Shown: piece after piece, positions 7,201-13,733 of the stretch | Layout of the letters: the number at the start of each line of letters is the position of its first letter | Numbering within the stretch: the first letter of the stretch is position 1 | Assembly: GCA_002502095.1 (NCBI GenBank) | Contig: DAPJ01000006.1 | Span: forward strand, 1 to 14,687 | DNA: 14,687 bases | From: Euryarchaeota archaeon UBA62 | GTDB lineage: Archaea; Thermoplasmatota; Poseidoniia; Poseidoniales; Thalassarchaeaceae | Direction: 5' to 3' | Position numbers and translations under genes: made by a program | The notes under the pieces: generated by a model | The model's database searches: none | Told to the model about the DNA's origin: nothing | What the model saw: only the letters and a program-made list of their open reading frames with translations

Positions 7201-8316
7201 GAGTGGATATACTCTCAGAGAGATAATCCAGCTCCTTGGACAGAGTTAGTTTCCAATAATTTCATCATGACAGTGCCTAGTTATGAGATAAGGGAATTGA
7301 ACAATCCAACCGCTCTAATGGAATGGTGGGACGAAGCCCTCTCAATGGAACATGAGTTGTATGGTTATGAGCCATGGCCAAGAGTAGAGAGGGCGGTTTT
7401 TGATGTCCAAATTTCCGCTGGATGGATGCACTCGGGATACCCATTCATGGCACACGATCTAAGTGTAGAAGGGGTGGTCAACCTTTCTCACATGAGCGAG
7501 AATGGTGATTGGGGGATGTTCCATGAGTTGGGTCATAACCACCAATGGATGCCATCTACCCTCCCAGGGACCACCGAAACAGGTTGCAACTTCGCTAGCG
7601 TTTACCTTATGGAGGAACTAGTCGGTATCCAAGGACACAGTGCAGTAGATCCGGAACAGAGGGCAAATAGGATGCATTCTTACTTTAATGACGGCTCAAA
7701 CATATCCAACTGGTCTGTTTGGACCGCTCTAGACACATACATCCTGATCAAGGAGGAATGGGATTGGAGCCCTATAACGGAGGCATTGACAGTGTATTAC
7801 ACCCTCCCTGCCTCAGAGGTGCCGTCTACCGATGACGAAGAGTTCAACGCATGGGTATTACATCTCTCTAACGCTACAGGCCACAACTTAGCACCTTATC
7901 ACGACGCTTGGGGATTCCCACTAACCCCGAACACATTCGATTCGCTAGCTCATCTGCCAGTATGGATAGATGACCCTCTCAGGGGGGAATTCTTCGTTTA
8001 TGATGCCATTATTCGGAATATCTCTTCGCCCGATCCCTCTGGCGCCACATCTACCACAATCTATTGGGAGACTTATGATAATGGGACAAATACTACACTC
8101 ACGTTCTACTACGGTATGGCGGATATGGGGAACCAGACATCTGGTTGGGAAGGCAGTGCCGGTTTCGGTGGTACAACTATCGGCAACCACTCTCAAACAG
8201 TATCGGGACTAACATGTTGCGGGGCGACATATTACGGTAGAATTCAAGCTACGAACGAGGAAGGATCGGTATGGTTTGGCCCAATTTCATGGACTACAGA
8301 TTATCTCGATGACTGA
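4291..8316 (+). CDS. TCAF-like M60-family zinc metallopeptidase lipoprotein with putative-Ig repeats (1341 aa)
   Basis: A very large exported lipoprotein and predicted metallopeptidase. The signal peptide ends in lipobox LASGC (Cys20), so the mature protein should be lipid-anchored outside the cell. Residues about 87-509 hold five He_PIG-like Ig repeats, each with W..(S/E)PSLP(D/E)G and usually a following G-I-x-GTP. Residues about 510-770 resemble a Rossmann/GATase-like domain (SHVGRGKMIGLGHE; GGGLIMGGHAWYW at 652-664; YPGN at 675-678). Residues about 845-962 look like a beta domain (IGAHTDGLW). Residues about 970-1262 are M60/enhancin-like: DVQISAGWMHSGYP near 1038-1051, then HELGHNHQ at 1078-1085 with zinc ligands His1078, His1082 and candidate third ligand Glu1096, and catalytic Glu1079. 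The C-terminal 100 residues look FN3-like. From memory, the 510-1262 order and motifs match animal TCAF proteins closely. M60 relatives cut mucin-type glycoproteins; the substrate here is unknown. GGAG lies 3 bases before the ATG. Confidence 0.9.
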   Translation: MRSKRASALMLAFLMLASGCLGLFDQDDEPIVIDCQEEPSHQDCFIPVITEDDCTPLQIFTGDYCRSMIMPSSLSYGVEEITAISGVEIQPLTPSFNGDGPQNWLVTPSLPDGLSLNRQTGVISGTPKSQTIVAEYTIIASNAAGHSNSIIEIVVVAPGPYSVQYQVEALSCEIGEYCELYAPLVRGGDAESWVVEPSLPDGFQILEDGSIEGTPVSLGDSNHTVTALNIGGGASTDIRIITLHESPSYVHYPEHPFFWLVGDEVSTTPNVDGGGNLTWTVSPSLPEGLYIDQSDGSIKGSPLHTQQVLQYTVTAYNTGGSSSVNILIQISEESPSGLIYVPSEFDLRIGEGTGVVLPYIEGGSPSTWEISPSLPEGFSFDSGTGSITGNSTLLQPWTNHRIWANNSGGSTTTEIRFRITSMPPDAIHWTDSEFALKSNETINIPVNNDGPNIDTWEASPSLPEGIALLNNGTISGTPTERSDWQQYTIWANNTGGSVGLNIWIAVHDLRADQNELLNGLEDADWGGWSSHILPIGKWSFPLGRDSADSTVVSASHVGRGKMIGLGHESWVTQNHEFNFRAVEWVCGEDANVGLAYGAGFDHWEDELQSEGHTVYLSVTPDDLSQVDCLIDEFWNGHDDEDNSAIEQFLLDGGGLIMGGHAWYWSYSNSDVPHNYPGNKISQTTGLMVSSNWGYNDIDFEIPNRYHTPQNAIQGIYADRVEGIELSAEEAAIAYSSISDCTVIVPLDFLEFWTPLRELVNSTGWTVIQYSTLWSSTGHDLGEDPVADVILRLEEALTQGLNASDLPAHPSHTEFPGEVPSNASRISHTVSIDGNQSGLPSNFGYSGARSSIRMSTGLYAPPGEVISVSVSPEASELGFWILIGAHTDGLWGKDVIKRHSKIHRYWWIDNTTTSLICDEFDECTSESDVGNAFGGPIYVAIPAGSEFGEFNVTISGAVMAPMFVLNETSDFEWIYSQRDNPAPWTELVSNNFIMTVPSYEIRELNNPTALMEWWDEALSMEHELYGYEPWPRVERAVFDVQISAGWMHSGYPFMAHDLSVEGVVNLSHMSENGDWGMFHELGHNHQWMPSTLPGTTETGCNFASVYLMEELVGIQGHSAVDPEQRANRMHSYFNDGSNISNWSVWTALDTYILIKEEWDWSPITEALTVYYTLPASEVPSTDDEEFNAWVLHLSNATGHNLAPYHDAWGFPLTPNTFDSLAHLPVWIDDPLRGEFFVYDAIIRNISSPDPSGATSTTIYWETYDNGTNTTLTFYYGMADMGNQTSGWEGSAGFGGTTIGNHSQTVSGLTCCGATYYGRIQATNEEGSVWFGPISWTTDYLDD
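4549..5820 (+). repeat. Five tandem He_PIG/Ig-like repeat units inside the lipoprotein gene
   Basis: The encoded units run at residues about 87-158, 160-247, 248-336, 337-424 and 425-509, about 72-90 residues each. All five keep PSLPDG or PSLPEG, preceded by W-x-(V/I/A)-x-P/S. This is followed by a (D/N)GxIxG(T/S/N) turn, and copies end with a strand such as YTIWANN or YTVTAYN. The DNA has diverged well beyond direct identity, so the array is old and not a recent slippage product. The likely role is a rigid stalk holding the peptidase part away from the membrane. Confidence 0.85.
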
Positions 8317-9383
8317 CTCATTTTTCTCAATAATCCCTCGAGGGAGATTTCAGGAATGAATTCTTGATGTGCTTTCGCCAAGGGAATCCAAATCAATGTA
8401 TGGCCAATAGTAATTGCGAAAGCAGGAAACAGCCCCAGCCGAGGCTCCCCTTGCATGGCATACGCAACTGCACCCAGAACTGCAAAGTGCAAGACATAAA
8501 CCGTCAGAGTAATTCTTCCAAGTGGTTCGAGGAATGAAAGACTATCTCCGCCCCAAGGCTCACCTCCAGAGCTCTCTGAACCTTCCATGATTCTATGGGC
8601 TAGAAGCGCGAAGGTACCTGAAACAACCAGAAATGAGGTACTGGCAGGAAAGAATGTCAGAATTGCTTCCCCCTCGGTCAGTGCCCAAGGGACTCCTTCA
8701 CTCTCAGAAATTAGGAAAGTAACTGCCGTCGAAATCAGGCCAATGGCGATGATTCGTTCTCTAGTTTTTCGCCTATCACTTAGATCGTAAACCAATGTTC
8801 CCAGAAGAATGTAGAAGATCCAAGGAACAGCGGGATAGGTCCCATTCCAAAGAAGCCTCGATACCCATTCTGATATACCATCCGAGGCAACTCTATCCCA
8901 CCAGGTCCAGTCCAATCCTGAGGCATCTCCAAGAATCAAGGGAGAAGAAATCAGTACTAAGAGCAGCCCTATCCTAATTTCCATCCCCAGCCTAATTAGT
9001 ACCGGAGCCAGTATCGTCGCGATTGCAAGCAGGGTTAGTACGCCAGGAGTAATTACTTCGAACCTTCCTCCTCTGTCTACATTTAATAGCAGATTCACCA
9101 GAATTTGACAGGAAGCAAGTAATGCAACCCGGGGAACCATCCATGATGCCCAGTCATCTGCACCGGTGAGCCCATCCCCCATCCTTCTTGAGGCACTCAT
9201 GTATATCCCCCATCCAGATATCATCACGAACAATGGAGCAGCCATTCCTCCGAACGCGGCGGCAACAAATGCAGCAGGGTCGCCCACGGACATCCCTTTC
9301 GGGGGGATTATGGCGGCTGTGTGTACCTCTACCATGCATAATACTGCAATTGCCCTTATCCTATCGATATGGGAGAGTCTCAT
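8301..9383 (-). CDS. Polytopic membrane acyltransferase (HGSNAT/DUF1624- or acyltransferase-3-like, 360 aa)
   Basis: An integral membrane protein with about ten hydrophobic helices. Its N-terminus, RLSHIDRIRAIAVLCMVEVH, has the ID..R..A..C/M...H pattern (Asp7, Arg10, His21) that starts membrane acyltransferases of the acyltransferase-3 and HGSNAT/DUF1624 groups. These move acetyl or other acyl groups across the membrane onto sugars or lipids. Later segments fit: PLFVMISGWGIYM in helix 2, PWIFYILLGTLVYDLS around helix 6, and LGRITLTVYVLHFAVLG near the C-terminus. The substrate cannot be read from sequence. The ATG overlaps the upstream phosphorylase stop as ATGA, and GAGG (9391-9394) sits 7 bases before the start, so it is probably translationally coupled as the third gene of the operon. 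Its last 16 bp overlap the end of the convergent metallopeptidase gene. The family-level call is good; the exact subfamily is uncertain. Confidence 0.78.
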   Translation of the reverse strand: MRLSHIDRIRAIAVLCMVEVHTAAIIPPKGMSVGDPAAFVAAAFGGMAAPLFVMISGWGIYMSASRRMGDGLTGADDWASWMVPRVALLASCQILVNLLLNVDRGGRFEVITPGVLTLLAIATILAPVLIRLGMEIRIGLLLVLISSPLILGDASGLDWTWWDRVASDGISEWVSRLLWNGTYPAVPWIFYILLGTLVYDLSDRRKTRERIIAIGLISTAVTFLISESEGVPWALTEGEAILTFFPASTSFLVVSGTFALLAHRIMEGSESSGGEPWGGDSLSFLEPLGRITLTVYVLHFAVLGAVAYAMQGEPRLGLFPAFAITIGHTLIWIPLAKAHQEFIPEISLEGLLRKMSQSSR

Positions 9384-10651
9384 CTGATGACCTCAGCAAT
9401 TCTTGAAGTCACATCTGGCTCAGAATCAGAAAATGAGAAGGCCGCCCCTAGCCTCTCTAGAAGTGGACCTATCCTTTCTCCACGATGATACACTGTTGCT
9501 AAAATGTCCCCGATTTCGACAGTGTCCCCTACTTGGACTTCCATGACAACGCCTACCTGATGGTCTATCTTATCTCCGAGATTTAGTCTACCAGCTCCCA
9601 TTTCAAGACATATCTCGGCAATGGCCATAGCATCAATATCCGCTATCCATGCATCTTTATTTGCTTCTAAAGAGTCTGATTTCAGTGTCTGATCAAGTAT
9701 TCCCAATCCTTCTAGGAGTGAGACTTCACTTTCAAACACACGTGGATCCCCTCCCTGTGAGGCTACCATTTCGATGAATTTCCCAAACGCAGAACCATCA
9801 TACAAGCTATCCAGTATCTTCGCCGCACCCTCCTCGAAGTCTTTTGAATATCCAGAAGATTCCAGAAGTAATCCTCCTAATACGCAAACTAACTCCTCTA
9901 GATCAGCCGGTCCTCTGCCAAGTAATGTTTCGACACTCTCCAGAATCTCCAGAGAATTTCCAACACTGTATCCGATCGGCTGATTCATAGAAGATAGTAC
10001 GGCAATCGTCGACACCCCCAATCCATTCGAGACTCCAACCATGGACTCTGAAAGAACTCTAGCAGACTCAATGTCCTCCATGAATGCCCCTCTTCCGAAT
10101 TTCACGTCAAGTACTAGGGAGGAAATTCCTTCAGCCGCTTTCTTGGATACAATTGATGACGTAATCAGGGGGATCGAGGCTACTGTTCCTGTGACGTCCC
10201 TGAGTGAGTAGAGACGTTTGTCGGCAGGTACCAAATCACTCTTCTGGCTGACAATTGCTAGTCCTATCTCATCGACCTGATGCATGAATTCCTCGACGCC
10301 GATATCGGTATTGAATCCAGGAATGGATTCTAGCTTATCCAGAGTTCCTCCCGTGTGGCCCAAGCTCCTTCCAGATATCATGGGGACGCTAAGTCCGCAG
10401 GCCGCCAAAGCTGGAGCTAGGGCAATAGATACTTTGTCCCCCACCCCTCCGGTTGAGTGCTTATCAACTACTTTCGTATTGTCGTCCCAATTCAGAGTCT
10501 TCCCAGAATCTCTCATTCCCAATGTCAACTCCGTGACTTCCGAGATACTCATGCCATTTTCATAGACGTCTTTCAACCATGCGATTATCTCATCATCCGA
10601 CAGACTTCCGTCAGTTACCCCTTCGATGAAATCTCCGATAGATATTGCCAT
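9380..10651 (-). CDS. deoA: Thymidine/pyrimidine-nucleoside phosphorylase, bacterial-type (423 aa)
   Basis: Cytoplasmic enzyme that splits thymidine, deoxyuridine or uridine with phosphate, giving the base plus (deoxy)ribose-1-phosphate. The glycosyltransferase family 3 N-terminal helical part is followed by KHSTGGVGDK (64-73) and the signature SGRSLGHTGGTLDKLES (93-109). The catalytic set His65, Arg151, Ser166 and Lys170 has the same spacing as His85/Arg171/Ser186/Lys190 of E. coli thymidine phosphorylase as I recall it. A C-terminal PYNP domain follows (HQVGVVMEVQVGDTVEIGD). At 423 residues it has the bacterial length and lacks the extra N-terminal domain of the ~500-residue archaeal AMP phosphorylases, so nucleoside rather than nucleotide is the likely substrate. 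ATG 10651 is preferred over GTG 10654 because GGAGAGG lies 7 bases before it. The start overlaps the preceding stop by one base (TGATG), and its own stop overlaps the next start (ATGA). Confidence 0.93.
   Translation of the reverse strand: MAISIGDFIEGVTDGSLSDDEIIAWLKDVYENGMSISEVTELTLGMRDSGKTLNWDDNTKVVDKHSTGGVGDKVSIALAPALAACGLSVPMISGRSLGHTGGTLDKLESIPGFNTDIGVEEFMHQVDEIGLAIVSQKSDLVPADKRLYSLRDVTGTVASIPLITSSIVSKKAAEGISSLVLDVKFGRGAFMEDIESARVLSESMVGVSNGLGVSTIAVLSSMNQPIGYSVGNSLEILESVETLLGRGPADLEELVCVLGGLLLESSGYSKDFEEGAAKILDSLYDGSAFGKFIEMVASQGGDPRVFESEVSLLEGLGILDQTLKSDSLEANKDAWIADIDAMAIAEICLEMGAGRLNLGDKIDHQVGVVMEVQVGDTVEIGDILATVYHRGERIGPLLERLGAAFSFSDSEPDVTSRIAEVIR
9391..9394 (-). promoter_or_regulatory. 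Ribosome-binding site of the acyltransferase gene
   Basis: GAGG on the minus strand, 7 bases before the ATG at 9383 and inside the end of the phosphorylase gene. It matches the anti-Shine-Dalgarno core and supports this start and coupled translation across the ATGA overlap. Confidence 0.6.
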
Positions 10652-13600
10652 CACTCTTCCTCTCCGAGATCTTTCCTAATCTCTTCCATCGTCTGCCCAG
10701 AGTCAAGCCTCCACTGGATTTCATCCCTGGTGGTTTTGTCTCTATCGAATCCAAATCCGTCAAGGACAATGTCGCCGTGGAAGCCATCATCCTTGCCTCT
10801 GGTGAGGGATCGTGAATCGGCCGAATCGCTATCGAAGCTAGTTCCTTTCAGAATTGCTAATTTTGATCCGGAATCGTCAAATCTGTATCCCGAGTCATCT
10901 ATCAGAATCTCATCGGTCGCACTCCTGGGCCTCCTTAATGAGGTCCATGAAGAAATCAACAGGGCCACCGCTGACAAAGCCATCAAGCCGAACAGAAGGC
11001 TAGCTCCAGGACGCGACATCGCGTCTTCCCTGATATCTAGAAAGCCCTCTTCATCATCTTCCTCATCAGTTTCCTCATCAGGCCCTTCTTCGGTCTCATT
11101 TTCTACAGGCTCCGTCGAAATAATCTCATCACAGCCCCATTGCTCCCCGTCAGGAATTCCATTCTCGTCGACATCTCCAGATAGCATTGCAATATTGGGC
11201 GATCGAAGTACACTCTGAGCGAAAGCCTCCTCATTACCATCGAAAATACAGTCCCCATCTGTGTCCACTTCTAGGGGATTTCCACCGAGTAGGTACTCAT
11301 TCAAGTTGTTCAGACCATCGGAATCGGGGTCCATTGACTGCTCGCTCAATGCAGTCCCTATTACCGCCGCCGAGTGACGGTTCAATCCGTAAAGATCCTC
11401 CCAAAAGTCAGGCATCAAATCACCGTCGGAGTCTGTACTGGAATCCATCCTCCCCCAATCCGAATCAAAGGACGAAAGATATACTGAAGCAAGCTCTTCA
11501 TTGTTAATCAGTATCCCCATCTCTCTATTCCTGAGGGCTGCACTTGATCCCCAATTCATACTTCCGACAAGGACGCTAGAACCATCTATTATCGCTCCCT
11601 TGTTGTGGAGTTTGGAGATATTTTCTGATGTTGACATCAGTCTGGCAGTGGCATCCAAACCTTGTGTCCCGTTCCAGTCTGTATTGAACAGGTGAATAGT
11701 GTCTCTTATTTCATCATCCCACTCGGCATAAAATCCGTTCAGGATAAGTCGAATCTGTACTCCTCTGATGGCCGCTTCATGTAATGCCTCAATCAGGGGG
11801 TTCTCACCGAAGCCCCAGTACCAGTCCAAATCGAGATATTGCACAGAAAGATCGATGGAGGACTCTGCAGATGAGATCATCTGTACTGTTGACGCGACAC
11901 AATCGTCTGGACAAGTTATCAGCTTCCCATCGAATGGCCCAGCAATCGACTCAGGAGTATTCTGTGAGGTGGCATTATGGGCTGAATCCATAGTCCACTC
12001 AGAAGAGGGTGAATGCCTCGACTGATGAGCTGAGATATGGAGACTGTTCTGATTCTCATCCCATTCCATTCTCGAGAGTACCAAGTTTGCCAAGTCGATT
12101 GAGTTCACAATTAGGGACCATTCACGATTTCCTGTTTGGTCTACTGGAGCGCTGGTTTCCTTCCAATTGCCAGACGAGATCCACACACTTTCAGAATCTT
12201 TCACTGCAACCTTGCTGTGGATGTATCTGTAGGGCGAACTTATCTGAGAAGGATCCTCCATCCAGAGGACCAGTCCTCCAGCATCATGAACAGCCTGAGC
12301 ATGACCTCTCTGGTTATCGACCGTACTAGCCCCATCTAGGATTCCATCCTCCAACAGTAGTGTTACATCCACGTCCCTGTCTATGGCGTCTATAACCGCA
12401 CTAGTCAATTCTGCACTCATGAATTGATACACATGTAGATGCAACTCGCTTTGCGCGGTATCTATCCAGTTTCTTAGGTCATTATATGTCGATTCAGGAC
12501 CAATAGAAGCGACCGCAGTTGAGTCCTGCTCAGTGAGGAAATCTCCTCCATCACAGAATGTGGAGGCTCCAATCCTAATCCATCTCTGCTCCCAGTCAGA
12601 TCCTGTGTCGGTATCCGGGTACTCTCCGCATCCCAGCCCCCTCATAAGAATCAATCCTGGTGATCCATCGCCGGGTACCGATATGGCAGGACCGGTCCAA
12701 CCATCAATCCCAGCAATTCCATTTCCATATACTATCGAGTCGATAGCAGTCCCATTGGGCTCAGCTAGGATAAGTGAGCCACCTGAATTTACCAGCCATG
12801 GTGAGGCCGTCAGAATCTGATTTGCATCTAGTGCCACTATCCCCCCATCTAGTAGCAGGTTGTATGGATTTTCAGAAATGACAACTGAAGAGCCAGGCAT
12901 CATCTCCAATGATTTTATTGTTGAATGGAACTCCCCCGAGGAGCTCACTCTCGTAATATTCCAACCTTCCAGATTAACCGCCTCGTCTCCGATATTTGTA
13001 ATTTCAAACCAGTCATTGTTCCTATTCGGTACCTCGCCGGGCATGATTCTGGTGAATTTGACATCAAACTCCCCATCCCACCATGAGGCTTCGATATCTA
13101 CTGGCTCATCTCCGTCGCCCTCGCCAGGGTTCGCATTCCCCGGGCTGGGCTCGATTGAGTCAACCCATGTTCCGCCCGTATCAGACGGATCTGCTATTTT
13201 GGATATTCCATTGGAGGCCGATCCTGTTACGATCTCGTCAACCGTCTGGTTGCCATCATCAACTAAGTACACTGTTTCCCCAGCGTTATTTAGCCTCAGT
13301 GTACCAATCTCATTCTCTGCTATTATGGCATACCCTCCAGATCTAAGGACATAAGGAGACGCCAAGGCATCAAAACCTACCCAGCTCTGCTCATTGATGG
13401 GATGGTACCAACCTCCAATGTCAACAATCGCCCAACCATACAGATTCACATCAGAGTCTCCGGAGTTAACTAGCTCGACCCATTCCCCCTGGGGAAACAT
13501 TCCTTGGTCCGGGCCATCAGCATTGGGCATTACCTCGCTAATGCATATTGATTCGCAAACCGCTGACCCAACACCCGCATCTTCCTTTCCTGGAGATGCC

Positions 13601-13671
13601 ATGCCACTGGAAGACCAGAGCATCAGGGATAGGAGAACGAGTAGGGAAAAACCTCTCCGGCCTGCTTGCAT
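10651..13671 (-). CDS. Membrane-anchored extracellular protein with two lamin-tail domains and a two-HKD phospholipase-D-like domain (1006 aa)
   Basis: First gene of the minus-strand operon. Signal peptide at about 1-25 (ends near GMASP). Two lamin-tail (LTD) domains at about 41-155 and 203-325, each with an I(S)E/TRIMP start, EWVELVN or DWFEITN, and a conserved GW. The PLD-like region, about 390-740, has both HKD motifs: IHSKVAVKD (His485, Lys487, Asp492) with SSGNW, and LHNKGAIID (His689, Lys691, Asp696) with GSMNW, so one intact active site can form within one chain. A calcium-binding repeat region follows (about 745-860, DSDGDLMPD, DPDSDGLNNLNE, DTDGD). Then come an acidic linker, one transmembrane helix (about 891-911) followed by RRPR, and a 95-residue charged cytoplasmic tail. 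PLD-family enzymes cleave phosphodiesters in lipids or nucleic acids. LTDs often accompany secreted nucleases in prokaryotes. Nuclease action is therefore plausible but unproven. GGAG lies 4 bases before the ATG. Confidence 0.9.
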   Translation of the reverse strand: MQAGRRGFSLLVLLSLMLWSSSGMASPGKEDAGVGSAVCESICISEVMPNADGPDQGMFPQGEWVELVNSGDSDVNLYGWAIVDIGGWYHPINEQSWVGFDALASPYVLRSGGYAIIAENEIGTLRLNNAGETVYLVDDGNQTVDEIVTGSASNGISKIADPSDTGGTWVDSIEPSPGNANPGEGDGDEPVDIEASWWDGEFDVKFTRIMPGEVPNRNNDWFEITNIGDEAVNLEGWNITRVSSSGEFHSTIKSLEMMPGSSVVISENPYNLLLDGGIVALDANQILTASPWLVNSGGSLILAEPNGTAIDSIVYGNGIAGIDGWTGPAISVPGDGSPGLILMRGLGCGEYPDTDTGSDWEQRWIRIGASTFCDGGDFLTEQDSTAVASIGPESTYNDLRNWIDTAQSELHLHVYQFMSAELTSAVIDAIDRDVDVTLLLEDGILDGASTVDNQRGHAQAVHDAGGLVLWMEDPSQISSPYRYIHSKVAVKDSESVWISSGNWKETSAPVDQTGNREWSLIVNSIDLANLVLSRMEWDENQNSLHISAHQSRHSPSSEWTMDSAHNATSQNTPESIAGPFDGKLITCPDDCVASTVQMISSAESSIDLSVQYLDLDWYWGFGENPLIEALHEAAIRGVQIRLILNGFYAEWDDEIRDTIHLFNTDWNGTQGLDATARLMSTSENISKLHNKGAIIDGSSVLVGSMNWGSSAALRNREMGILINNEELASVYLSSFDSDWGRMDSSTDSDGDLMPDFWEDLYGLNRHSAAVIGTALSEQSMDPDSDGLNNLNEYLLGGNPLEVDTDGDCIFDGNEEAFAQSVLRSPNIAMLSGDVDENGIPDGEQWGCDEIISTEPVENETEEGPDEETDEEDDEEGFLDIREDAMSRPGASLLFGLMALSAVALLISSWTSLRRPRSATDEILIDDSGYRFDDSGSKLAILKGTSFDSDSADSRSLTRGKDDGFHGDIVLDGFGFDRDKTTRDEIQWRLDSGQTMEEIRKDLGEEE
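10659..10665 (-). promoter_or_regulatory. Ribosome-binding site deciding the phosphorylase start
   Basis: GGAGAGG on the minus strand, 7 bases before ATG 10651 and inside the last codons of the upstream gene. The alternative GTG at 10654 would be only 4 bases away. The site therefore favours the ATG and shows the gene is set up for translation within a polycistronic message. Confidence 0.65.
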
Positions 13672-13691
13672 GGCACTCCGTTCATACGAGG

Positions 13692-13703
13692 GGGTTCAAA
13701 CCC
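13692..13703. promoter_or_regulatory. Inverted repeat in the operon leader/promoter
   Basis: GGGTT-CA-AACCC, perfect five-base arms, in the 62-bp gap upstream of the PLD-like gene. It lies between a TATA-like element and the expected transcription start, where a bound repressor would block initiation. The arms are short, so this is a weak operator candidate; a small hairpin is the alternative. Confidence 0.3.
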
Positions 13704-13709
13704 TTCGTG

Positions 13710-13721
13710 CCAAATATCAGC
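13710..13721 (-). promoter_or_regulatory. Candidate TATA box for the minus-strand operon
   Basis: Minus-strand CTGATATTTGGC is the most TATA-like stretch in the gap before the PLD-like gene. Its centre is about 44 bp upstream of the ATG. With usual archaeal spacing this puts the transcription start near 13689 and gives a short leader holding the GGAG. Chosen by eye only. Confidence 0.35.
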
Positions 13722-13733
13722 AACAGTGGGTAA

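Noticed and set aside
10652..10654. GTG start one codon earlier for deoA
   Set aside because: The ribosome-binding site is 7 bases from the ATG but only 4 from the GTG, and the ATG gives the usual N-terminus.
10457..11218. Plus-strand open frame of 253 codons across the deoA/PLD junction
   Set aside because: It is Ser/Pro-rich low-complexity sequence, antisense to two well-supported genes and spanning their junction, with no recognisable motif.
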